A stretch of DNA of 7,742 bases, taken from the NCBI GenBank assembly GCA_022353185.1, contig JAKRWB010000684.1, positions 1 through 7,742 of the forward strand, given 5' to 3'. The translations under genes were made by a program, and so were the position numbers. Below the pieces are notes generated by a model. That model was given only the letters and a program-made list of their open reading frames with translations. It searched no databases and was not told the origin of the DNA. This document shows, one piece after another, positions 1 to 6,197 of this stretch. Within the stretch, counting starts at the first letter, position 1; each line of letters begins with the position of its first letter. Source of the DNA: ANME-2 cluster archaeon (lineage in GTDB: Archaea; Halobacteriota; Methanosarcinia; Methanosarcinales; Methanocomedenaceae).

Positions 1-446
1 TCGATCCCTTTGCGTGCTACAAGTATCTGGTCCAGATGCCCGAGAAGGCTTACGGTCTTACCCATCACTGAAATTTTACAGCCGGTCAGGTTCTCAAATA
101 TCTCCCTAGATTTACCACCTTTACCAATAATACGCCCTTTTAACCGTTTGAGTTCTTTGGGCGAATTGGCTATGTGACTCAGATCCATTATCTCAACAGT
201 AAGCATGTCATCGTCAAAAAGGCGGAGCACTTTATCAGGGCTAAAACCTCTCCCTATAGACTTGATAACCTCGGCAGCCCTCATTGCCAGTAATGGGTCA
301 CTCGGGTCAGTGATCTCAATACTACCGGTCTGGCTATCAATATGTAAACTGGCAGTGGATTTTTCCTCAATAAGTGCTTTAGTGTTTCCATCAGGTCCGA
401 TTATCACAGCGACCCTATCCATGGGTACTTTTACATAAGTGGTCAT
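1..446 (-). CDS. KH-domain RNA-binding protein, Dim2/Pno1-like (partial, C-terminus outside window)
   Basis: Two KH RNA-binding domains are visible in the 148 residues present. The first (about residues 4-65) carries the GxxG loop GPDG at 17-20. The second (about 98-148, cut by the window edge) carries GKGG at 108-111 in the context GRIIGKGG. This pair, in this order, is the pattern of archaeal homologues of eukaryotic Dim2/Pno1, which bind the 3' end of small-subunit rRNA during late maturation; full-length family members are roughly 180 residues. I chose the ATG at 446-444 because GGAG (456-453) lies 6 bases upstream. In-frame ATGs at 461 and 473 lack such a site. The gene follows the RIO1 kinase gene by 47 bases on the same strand, which supports a role in 30S assembly. 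The family assignment is firm. Its exact job in this organism is inferred from the eukaryotic homologues. Confidence 0.9.
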   Translation of the reverse strand, partial: MTTYVKVPMDRVAVIIGPDGNTKALIEEKSTASLHIDSQTGSIEITDPSDPLLAMRAAEVIKSIGRGFSPDKVLRLFDDDMLTVEIMDLSHIANSPKELKRLKGRIIGKGGKSREIFENLTGCKISVMGKTVSLLGHLDQILVARKGI

Positions 447-493
447 TTTGTTCTCCAACATAACTGCCCCCATGATATAACTAATAGCACATA

Positions 494-1312
494 TTACTGA
501 TGGTCTACCCTGGACTTAACAATCTTTTCCAGAGTACTTTCTACATCCATTTCTACCCCGTACTTAGCAAAAAAGTGGGCAACATTGGTGATATCACGTA
601 ATAGGAAATCCCTGGCATTGAGATGGTCAAGGGTTACAGACTGGCCCATATCAATGAAGACCGGAGTCAAAGATTCTGGCTCAAGCAGGATATTATATTC
701 ACTAAGGTCACCGTGGACCAGTTCTGCATCGCGAAACAGCCGCAGCATGAAATCTTTCACTTCGCTGCAGATATGAGTCGCCTGCTCCTTAGTTAAATTA
801 AATTCACGAAGCTGGGGATAAGGAATATTATCCGTTCCCTTGAACTCCATAATAAGAATGTTGCGTTGCGTTATAATGGGTTTTGGCACATTAAGACCAC
901 TTTCAATGGCCCTGCTCAGGTTACGAAATTCTTTTCGGGTCCAGGCCAGCACAATATCCTTTTTAGTGTGCCTTATGTTCTTAAACCTAACATCACCAAT
1001 CAGGTATTCCTGCATGGCTTTGAAATTACTATTGTTGATGCGATATATCTTTATAGCCAGTTCTTGATTTTCATCGTCCTGCACTCTTAACGCATGAAAA
1101 ATATTCGCTTCTTTTCCCGTACTTACGGTACCCCCCAGCGCATCCAGATAACCTTTGGATGAAAGTTTGTACAGGGCCATCAGGGTAGATGTATCGAAAA
1201 CCTCATCTTTAAGTTTAAGATCCTCGGAATCCTTTATCCGTTTTCTAAATTCATCTACCTTTTTATCAATCTTATATACTTTTTTAGAAATAGCAGGGTC
1301 AAAGTCCTTCAT
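494..1312 (-). CDS. rio1: RIO1-type atypical serine protein kinase/ATPase
   Basis: A 272-residue RIO-family kinase. Visible elements, in order: the RIO ATP-binding motif STGKEANIFHA at 64-74, the ATP-anchoring lysine in AIKIYR at K88, the hinge region MEF near 155-157, the catalytic loop LVHGDLSEYNIL at 198-209 (D202, N207), and the metal-binding motif FIDMGQSV at 219-226 (D221, the residue that is transiently phosphorylated in RIO1). The STGKEAN signature and the roughly 270-residue length fit RIO1 rather than RIO2, which has an N-terminal winged helix not seen here. RIO1 is known to drive the last steps of small-subunit maturation through ATP hydrolysis. The gene begins 6 bases after the aIF1A stop codon. 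A weak GGAT-type site about 9 bases upstream and this tight spacing suggest co-transcription and translational coupling with aIF1A. Confidence 0.96.
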   Translation of the reverse strand: MKDFDPAISKKVYKIDKKVDEFRKRIKDSEDLKLKDEVFDTSTLMALYKLSSKGYLDALGGTVSTGKEANIFHALRVQDDENQELAIKIYRINNSNFKAMQEYLIGDVRFKNIRHTKKDIVLAWTRKEFRNLSRAIESGLNVPKPIITQRNILIMEFKGTDNIPYPQLREFNLTKEQATHICSEVKDFMLRLFRDAELVHGDLSEYNILLEPESLTPVFIDMGQSVTLDHLNARDFLLRDITNVAHFFAKYGVEMDVESTLEKIVKSRVDHQ

Positions 1313-1318
1313 ATTGGA

Positions 1319-1633
1319 TTATCCTTTCAGATATCCCCGTCTTTCCAGCCAGTCAGCCTGTGGACCGGTATATCTCCACTTCACATCTGCTTTCTCATTC
1401 TGGAAATCCCACGGCACTACAATGATTATATCGCCCGGCCTTATCCAGGTACGTTTCTTCATCTTGCCAGGTATCCTCCCAAGCCGCACTATTCCGTCCA
1501 TGCACCGTACCCTTACCTTGTTGGCACCCAGCATGCTCTCTACTGTTCCCAAAATCTCCCCATCCTGTTTACGGGGAACCCTAACTCTCACGACTTCATT
1601 TTCTGCGGGTTGAACTTTTCTATATATACTCAG
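1319..1633 (-). CDS. eif1A: Translation initiation factor aIF1A, probable CTG start
   Basis: This is the archaeal counterpart of bacterial IF1 and eukaryotic eIF1A, which binds the A site of the small subunit during initiation. With the CTG start at 1633-1631 it has 104 residues: a short basic N-terminal tail, then the S1/OB-fold core with GEILG (25-29), RCMDG (43-47), RIPGKMKKRTWIRPGD (53-68) and VVPWDFQNEKADV (72-84). The first ATG/GTG/TTG in frame is GTG at 1591, which would begin inside the family-conserved EVVRVRVP stretch and has no ribosome binding site. No ATG, GTG or TTG occurs in frame between that codon and the upstream stop at 1675-1673. AGAGGTG (1645-1639) sits 5 bases before CTG, the same spacing as in trkA. 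The family is certain. The start codon is inferred, and a base-call error turning TTG or ATG into CTG is possible. Confidence 0.93.
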   Translation of the reverse strand: MSIYRKVQPAENEVVRVRVPRKQDGEILGTVESMLGANKVRVRCMDGIVRLGRIPGKMKKRTWIRPGDIIIVVPWDFQNEKADVKWRYTGPQADWLERRGYLKG

Positions 1634-1638
1634 GTTAA

Positions 1639-1645
1639 CACCTCT
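1639..1645 (-). promoter_or_regulatory. Ribosome binding site deciding the aIF1A start
   Basis: The minus strand reads AGAGGTG, six bases of which (GAGGTG) match the archaeal Shine-Dalgarno core AGGAGGTGAT. It ends 5 bases before the in-frame CTG at 1633. No comparable site precedes the in-frame GTG at 1591, so this site favours the longer protein. Confidence 0.7.
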
Positions 1646-1734
1646 AATCCAGATAAGAAAAAAACAATGAATTCACCATTTATCCACGTGGTTTCTTAGT
1701 TGCATAGATATACTTAATAATACATGCTCATTGC

Positions 1735-1743
1735 TATATAAAA
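1735..1743 (-). promoter_or_regulatory. Candidate TATA box for the aIF1A-RIO1-KH operon
   Basis: The minus strand reads TTTTATATA, a good match to the archaeal TATA element. Transcription would be expected to start about 25 bases downstream, near 1710. That gives a leader of roughly 75-80 bases before the aIF1A start. The leader would contain a five-codon open frame (ATG AGC ATG TAT TAT TAA), an 8-base palindrome CCACGTGG at 1684-1691 and a run of seven T near 1661-1667. Assigned by motif and position only. Confidence 0.45.
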
Positions 1744-1798
1744 CTAATTCAAAATGGGGAAGCCACATTTATACATTTATGTGGTTCCCTTGAATTGG
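1744..1798 (-). terminator. Long imperfect stem-loop, possible 3' end of the KaiC-like transcript
   Basis: On the plus strand, AATTCAA (1746-1752), GGGAA (1757-1761) and CCACAT (1763-1768) pair with ATGTGG (1779-1784), TTCCC (1785-1789) and TTGAATT (1790-1796). The loop is 10 bases, with a 4-base and a 1-base bulge on the left arm. In the minus-strand transcript the hairpin comes after the KaiC-like stop codon and is followed by a short T-rich stretch (GTTTTATAT). That would suit transcript termination, 3'-end protection or a processing signal. It also abuts the aIF1A TATA element, so a regulatory DNA site is an alternative. The inverted repeat is seen directly; its role is inferred. Confidence 0.4.
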
Positions 1799-1810
1799 TC
1801 AGTTTAACTG

Positions 1811-2560
1811 CTAAAATGTGGCAGTATATGGTGATTGGTCAAGCACTTTGATACCATTATCAGATATGTTCAATACACGTATCTCATTTATAGTACCTGA
1901 ACCACGGAACTTGGCTACATAAATAGAACGCTGAAGGTTATTCCCTGAAACAACCCTGCCCAGACGGGTGACTGAATCTGCACCGTATTCAACTATTGAC
2001 TCCACTTCGAATGTTGTACCAACCGTAACCAATGTTGTGATGTCAAATGTCCTGAGCTCGCCGAACAGGTCATCTACCAGCGTCTTTAGCTTGTAATGTG
2101 AATCAATTGCTAAAAATAGTGCTTCTATAGAATCAATAAAAATCCTGTCAGGCTTGATCTCTTGAACTTTACGTGATATAAGTTTTTTAAAACTTTTTAT
2201 CAGTTCCGTGGGTGCCATATCAACAGTCTTTTGTAATCTCAATTCCGGGTCAGTTATATCAACGAAAATGATTGCTCCAGATTTTTCGAGTTCCCATAAA
2301 TCCCAGCCAAAAGAAGAGTTCATTTCTCTTTTTAATGATTCTGAGGCCTCAGAAGTGACGATACATAAACATTTATCGCCTTTCTTCGCACCTTCGTACA
2401 GAAACTGGGTGCCAAATATAGTTTTACCAGTACCCGATTCTCCTGATATGATATTGACAGTGTTTTTAAAATAACCGCCTTTTATCATCTCATCATAGCC
2501 TTGTATACCCGAAGGGACTCTTTCCAATATCTTTTGTTCGGCTGTCATAACAAACCCCAT
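1811..2560 (-). CDS. Single-domain KaiC/RecA-superfamily ATPase, function unknown
   Basis: A 249-residue protein with one KaiC-type domain filling its length. It starts with the typical PSGIQGYDEMIKGGY segment (16-30), followed by Walker A GESGTGKT (40-47), a strand ending in SEASES (70-75) and Walker B RIFID (139-143). KaiC proteins usually carry two adjacent catalytic glutamates after the second strand. Here the corresponding spot appears to be E71-A72, so only one of the pair is kept. Cyanobacterial KaiC has two such domains. Archaea carry many single-domain versions, some linked to signalling or motility, and no clock function should be assumed. Neither M1 nor M5 has a clear ribosome binding site, so the start is uncertain by 4 residues. 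The gene lies 104 bases downstream of dapL on the same strand. No partner gene nearby hints at its role. Confidence 0.9.
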   Translation of the reverse strand: MGFVMTAEQKILERVPSGIQGYDEMIKGGYFKNTVNIISGESGTGKTIFGTQFLYEGAKKGDKCLCIVTSEASESLKREMNSSFGWDLWELEKSGAIIFVDITDPELRLQKTVDMAPTELIKSFKKLISRKVQEIKPDRIFIDSIEALFLAIDSHYKLKTLVDDLFGELRTFDITTLVTVGTTFEVESIVEYGADSVTRLGRVVSGNNLQRSIYVAKFRGSGTINEIRVLNISDNGIKVLDQSPYTATF

Positions 2561-2611
2561 AATTTTTATTATTAGTATTATTCGTACGTGACATCTTATG
2601 TAATTTACTAT

Positions 2612-2640
2612 ATGCTGTACATTTTATGATGTTTATATTT
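2612..2640 (-). promoter_or_regulatory. AT-rich candidate promoter for the KaiC-like gene
   Basis: The 104-base gap between dapL and the KaiC-like gene is very AT-rich. On the minus strand it contains two TATA-like stretches, AAATATAAAC (2640-2631) and CATATAGTAAAT (about 2623-2612). Either could place a transcription start 25-50 bases before the gene. No clear T-run terminator follows dapL here, so read-through from dapL is also possible. Confidence 0.3.
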
Positions 2641-2664
2641 TGTTTGTATAGTATATGAGCCTTT

Positions 2665-3822
2665 TCAGATTATTAACTTACCCATACGGTTTACAGCCTC
2701 ATTGATACGCTCCACAGACTTGGTCAAGGCGAAGCGCACATAACCTTCACCATAGTCACCGAATCCGACGCCCGGTGTCGCCACAATTCCGGCCTCTTCC
2801 AGCAGTATTTTTGCAAAGCTCATTGAATCATGTCCTTCAGGCACAGGAGCCCATACATAGAATGTGGCTTTAGGCGGCTGGAAATCAATACCCAATTCCT
2901 TTAACCCTGCCATAAGGGCATCCCGCCGCTCGGTATATATCTTGTTCATGTCACTGATACACTGCTGTGGTCCAAGCATGGCCTCGATGCCTGCTTCCTG
3001 CACGGCCTCAAAGGCGCCTGAATCTACATTGGTCTTGACCTTGCCCAGGCCAGCCAGGATTTTTGCATTACCTACTGCAAATGCAATCCTCCAGCCTGTC
3101 ATGTTGTAAGTCTTTGAAAGGGAATGCAACTCAATACCCACGTCCATGGCACCATCAATCTTCAGGAAACTTGGTGCCTTATAACCGTCAAATGTCATTT
3201 CACTATATGCATTATCGTGGACGACGATGACATTATTCTCTTTTGCGAATTCCACTACCTCTTCATAGAAACCCTCAGGTGCAATGGCCGATGTGGGATT
3301 GTTGGGATAATTCAGGAACATAAGTTTTGCCTGTTTCGCTACATCCCTGGGAATTGCATCAAGGTCAGGCAAAAAGCCGTTTTCTTCCAGCAAGGGCATG
3401 ATATGTGGTTTTCCATCCGCAAACAGTGTGCCTATCTTATAAACAGGATAGGCCGGGTCGGGTATCAGGGCTACATCGCCAGGATTCAAAAACGCCAGAG
3501 GGATATGGGCGATACCTTCTTTTGAGCCGATAAGTGTCAGCACCTGGGAGATAGGGTCCAGTTCAATGCCGAGGTGTTCCTTATACCACTTTGCTACGGC
3601 TTTCCTGAATGACAGCATGCCGATATAGGAGGGATATTTTTGACGGTCCGGGTTCCTGGCAGAACTGCACAGAGCCTGGATGACATTATCTGGCGTGGGC
3701 ATGTCAGGGTCACCAACACCCAGGTCGATTACATCTACGCCTTTTTCACTTACTCTGGCCTTTGCTTCATCTATGGCTGCAAAAAGATATGGGGGTAGAT
3801 TGTTGATCCTATCTGAGTACAA
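2665..3822 (-). CDS. dapL: LL-diaminopimelate aminotransferase (class I/II PLP-dependent)
   Basis: DapL converts tetrahydrodipicolinate and glutamate directly to LL-diaminopimelate and 2-oxoglutarate, a short route to lysine. The 385-residue protein has the fold-type I aminotransferase layout. Key points are the N-terminal SDRINNLPPYLF segment typical of DapL annotations, GVGDPDMPTP, NYPNNPT (cofactor-binding N174), HDNAYSE (D203, Y206), the PLP-lysine motif SLSKTYNMTGWR (K237) and a C-terminal substrate-carboxylate arginine in YVRFAL (R363). A longer frame opens at a GTG at 3909, but I chose TTG at 3822-3820. AAGGTGAT (3834-3827) lies 4 bases before it, the resulting N-terminus MYSDRINNLPPYLF matches the family, and the TATA box lies within the longer frame. 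The aminotransferase fold is certain. Substrate choice (DapL versus a related aspartate or alanine aminotransferase) rests on family resemblance. Confidence 0.88.
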   Translation of the reverse strand: MYSDRINNLPPYLFAAIDEAKARVSEKGVDVIDLGVGDPDMPTPDNVIQALCSSARNPDRQKYPSYIGMLSFRKAVAKWYKEHLGIELDPISQVLTLIGSKEGIAHIPLAFLNPGDVALIPDPAYPVYKIGTLFADGKPHIMPLLEENGFLPDLDAIPRDVAKQAKLMFLNYPNNPTSAIAPEGFYEEVVEFAKENNVIVVHDNAYSEMTFDGYKAPSFLKIDGAMDVGIELHSLSKTYNMTGWRIAFAVGNAKILAGLGKVKTNVDSGAFEAVQEAGIEAMLGPQQCISDMNKIYTERRDALMAGLKELGIDFQPPKATFYVWAPVPEGHDSMSFAKILLEEAGIVATPGVGFGDYGEGYVRFALTKSVERINEAVNRMGKLII

Positions 3823-3826
3823 TGGT

Positions 3827-3834
3827 ATCACCTT
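3827..3834 (-). promoter_or_regulatory. Ribosome binding site deciding the dapL TTG start
   Basis: The minus strand reads AAGGTGAT, a near-perfect complement to the 3' end of archaeal 16S rRNA, placed 4 bases before TTG at 3822. It rules in the TTG start and argues against the GTG at 3909, which would add 29 residues. An in-frame GTG lies inside the site itself and is less likely to be used. Confidence 0.8.
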
Positions 3835-3879
3835 TGATAATAGTAAAACTGGATTGCTAAAGTCGGATTGCAAAATGTC

Positions 3880-3897
3880 TTTATACCTATTTAAACC
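3880..3897. promoter_or_regulatory. Overlapping divergent TATA elements for dapL and hel308
   Basis: Minus strand: TTTAAATAGG (3895-3886) would start dapL transcription near 3863-3868, giving a leader of about 40 bases with the ribosome binding site. Plus strand: TTTATACC (3880-3887) lies about 27 bases before 3911, only a few bases from the hel308 ATG at 3915, which lacks a good ribosome binding site. A leaderless or near-leaderless hel308 transcript therefore fits. The two boxes overlap by a couple of bases, so the two promoters probably compete or share regulation. Based on motif and spacing only. Confidence 0.5.
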
Positions 3898-3914
3898 TTT
3901 GAGATGCACTGTTT

Positions 3915-6101
3915 ATGAAAATCTCTGAAATTGACATTCCTGATACGGTATCGGCATTCTATATCGATTCAGGTATAACTGAACTCTATCCTCCCCAGGT
4001 TACTGCCATCGAAGCGGGGCTGCTGGACGGGAGAAACATCCTGGCAGCCGTTCCCACAGCTTCGGGTAAGACCATGATGGCAGAACTGGCCATGTTGAAA
4101 TCGGTCTTGAGAGGGGGTAAATGCCTGTATATCGTGCCTCTGAGAGCCCTGGCATCAGAAAAATATGAACGGTTCAGGGAATTCCATGACCTGGGCGTAG
4201 AGGCAGGGATTTCATCGGGAGACCTGGATTCCAGGGACGAATGGCTGGGGAAAAAGGATATCATTGTGGCAACATCCGAGAAGACCGATTCACTTATACG
4301 CAACGGAGCACCCTGGATAAAGGATATCACAGTGGTCGTGGCTGACGAGATACACCTGCTGGATTCTCCTGATAGGGGGCCCACCCTTGAAGTGACACTG
4401 GCCCGGCTTATGCAGACTAATCCTGATGCACAGATCATAGGACTTTCAGCTACAGTAGGCAATTCAAAGGACATGGCTAATTGGCTGAACGCTCAGTTGG
4501 TAGAGAGTGACTGGCGTCCGGTTGACCTGCGGGAAGGTGTATTTTATGGCAGTGCCATCAATTTCACAAATAGCCAGCGTGTTGTGGGGTCACAGTATAA
4601 GGATGAGCTGGTGAACCTGGTGTCAGATACCTTGCAGGAAGGCGGGCAGTGCCTTATTTTTGAGAGCAGTCGCCGCAATGCTGAATCCACTGCCAGGCGT
4701 TTGGGGCAGGTGCTTATAAAAAAATTGGATAATAAAACTTTTGCCGGACTGGAGAACATAGCTGATAATATATCCGGCATCGGTGAGACCGAAACTGCAA
4801 CCAGACTAAGCCAGTGTGTCAGAGGAGGGGCGGCATTTCATCATGCAGGGCTGACGTCTGAGCAAAGAAAACTTATCGAGAAGGGATTCAGAGACAACTT
4901 GATAAAAGTCTTATCCAGCACCCCTACCCTTGCAGCCGGACTGAACCTGCCTGCCAGGCGGGTGATAATTCGGGGATACAAACGTTATGACCCCAATTAT
5001 GGAATGGTGCCCATACCTGTACTGGAATATAAGCAAATGGCAGGACGGGCAGGAAGACCACATCTGGACCCTTACGGGGAATCGGTACTGATAGCCAGGA
5101 CATTTGAAGAACTGCAGGGACTGCAGGACCAGTATATCCTCAATGACCCAGAGGAGATCTGGTCTAAACTGGGTTCGGAAAATGCCCTGCGCACTCACAT
5201 ACTCTCGGCTGTATCTACCAGGCTTGTGGGGAGCAGGGATGAACTGATGGATTTTCTGGGCCTCACGTTCTATGCCCACCAGCAGGAGACCTGGAAACTC
5301 GCTGCAGTAGTGGATGAGGTAATAAATTTTCTTGATGAAAATAAAATGCTGCTGGACACCGAAGGGCTGTACCCTACTGAACTGGGAGAACTGGTCTCGA
5401 AACTGTACATCGACCCCATGTCTGCAAGTATCATGGTGGACGGGCTGGGGCGCCTTGATGCAGTGAAAACCTCTGAACTTACAATGCTACACCTTATCTC
5501 CAGTACACCTGATATGCGTTCTCTTTTCCTCAGGTCAGGGGATTATGGATGGCTGAATGATATTGTATCAGAGCACTGTGATGAGTTCGTGCAACCAGCA
5601 GGGCAGGAGAGCAAGGAATATGAATGGTTCCTGTCAGAGGTTAAGACTGCACTGGTACTGCGGGACTGGATATCAGAACAAGGGGAGGACGATATCACAA
5701 CAAGGTTCAATATCGGTCCCGGTGATATCAGGGCCCTGGCCGATACTGCCCAGTGGCTTATGCACTCCCTGGCGCGTATCGGCGCCCACCTTGCCAGTGA
5801 ATACACGGATTTTGCCCGGGAACTGGTTGAGCGCATTTCATATGGTGCTGCCCGGGAACTACTGCCCATCATCAAACTCAGGGATATCGGGCGCGTGCGG
5901 GCAAGGAAGCTTTTTGATGCAGGGTATCATGACCTGGATGCCATTCGCAATGCAGGATTCGACACACTTGCAAAAATACTGGGTCCGAAGATAGCTGCAA
6001 ATACCCTCAGGCAGCTTGGGGTTAATGTAGAAGAAGGGGCGGATGTAGTAAATATTCCAGCAGTAAAGGGAAAAGGACAGCAAAATCTCATAGATTTTTA
6101 G
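3915..6101 (+). CDS. hel308: ATP-dependent DNA helicase Hel308 (Ski2-like, superfamily 2)
   Basis: A 728-residue Hel308, the 3'-to-5' helicase that acts on stalled or forked DNA in archaeal repair and replication restart. Visible elements: Q-motif-like YPPQ (25-28), Walker A VPTASGKT (46-53), the DExH box DEIH (144-147), motif III LSAT (177-180), a core segment SSTPTLAAGLNLPARRVII (334-352) and motif VI QMAGRAGRP (374-382). A winged-helix and ratchet region follows (about 400-640), then a C-terminal helix-hairpin-helix domain around IIKLRDIGRVRARKLFDAGYHD (652-673). The length is normal for the family. The final residues, QQNLIDF (722-728), resemble a PCNA-binding box. The ATG has no strong ribosome binding site, and a TATA-like box about 27 bases before 3911 suggests a near-leaderless message. 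The gene is divergent from dapL; trkA follows after 96 bases with its own candidate promoter. Confidence 0.97.
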   Translation: MKISEIDIPDTVSAFYIDSGITELYPPQVTAIEAGLLDGRNILAAVPTASGKTMMAELAMLKSVLRGGKCLYIVPLRALASEKYERFREFHDLGVEAGISSGDLDSRDEWLGKKDIIVATSEKTDSLIRNGAPWIKDITVVVADEIHLLDSPDRGPTLEVTLARLMQTNPDAQIIGLSATVGNSKDMANWLNAQLVESDWRPVDLREGVFYGSAINFTNSQRVVGSQYKDELVNLVSDTLQEGGQCLIFESSRRNAESTARRLGQVLIKKLDNKTFAGLENIADNISGIGETETATRLSQCVRGGAAFHHAGLTSEQRKLIEKGFRDNLIKVLSSTPTLAAGLNLPARRVIIRGYKRYDPNYGMVPIPVLEYKQMAGRAGRPHLDPYGESVLIARTFEELQGLQDQYILNDPEEIWSKLGSENALRTHILSAVSTRLVGSRDELMDFLGLTFYAHQQETWKLAAVVDEVINFLDENKMLLDTEGLYPTELGELVSKLYIDPMSASIMVDGLGRLDAVKTSELTMLHLISSTPDMRSLFLRSGDYGWLNDIVSEHCDEFVQPAGQESKEYEWFLSEVKTALVLRDWISEQGEDDITTRFNIGPGDIRALADTAQWLMHSLARIGAHLASEYTDFARELVERISYGAARELLPIIKLRDIGRVRARKLFDAGYHDLDAIRNAGFDTLAKILGPKIAANTLRQLGVNVEEGADVVNIPAVKGKGQQNLIDF

Positions 6102-6123
6102 TAATATTACAGGATAGATAAGC

Positions 6124-6135
6124 TTTTAATATATT
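6124..6135 (+). promoter_or_regulatory. Candidate TATA box for trkA
   Basis: TTTTAATATATT lies in the 96-base gap after hel308. It would place a transcription start near 6155, roughly 40 bases before the trkA start. A small inverted repeat, AACAA-CTAA-TTGTT (6160-6173), sits close to that point and could be an operator, though its five-base arms are short. Assigned by motif and position. Confidence 0.35.
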
Positions 6136-6186
6136 GTGATTATCCTTTGACTCTTACAAAACAACTAATTGTTCTAATACATTTTT

Positions 6187-6192
6187 AGGTGA
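6187..6192 (+). promoter_or_regulatory. Ribosome binding site deciding the trkA TTG start
   Basis: AGGTGA ends 5 bases before TTG at 6198-6200. An ATG at 6194-6196 lies only one base after the site, is out of frame with trkA and reaches a stop after ten codons, so it is not the start. Confidence 0.75.
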
Positions 6193-6197
6193 CATGA

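Noticed and set aside
1155..1613. Long plus-strand open frame opposite aIF1A and RIO1
   Set aside because: It is antisense to two clear conserved genes and its translation is low-complexity, serine- and leucine-rich shadow sequence. The other open frames opposite dapL, hel308 and trkA were rejected for the same reason.
1779..1841. Apparent direct repeat, ATGTGG followed later by ATTGGTCA, twice
   Set aside because: The spacing differs between copies, the middle parts do not match, and the second copy lies within the KaiC-like coding sequence.
1811..2560. Reading the KaiC-like gene as a circadian clock component
   Set aside because: It has one domain only, and no kaiA, kaiB or clock-output gene is nearby.
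6111..6147. GGATA...TATCC inverted repeat after hel308 as a terminator
   Set aside because: Only five paired bases around a loop of more than 20, with no T-run after it.
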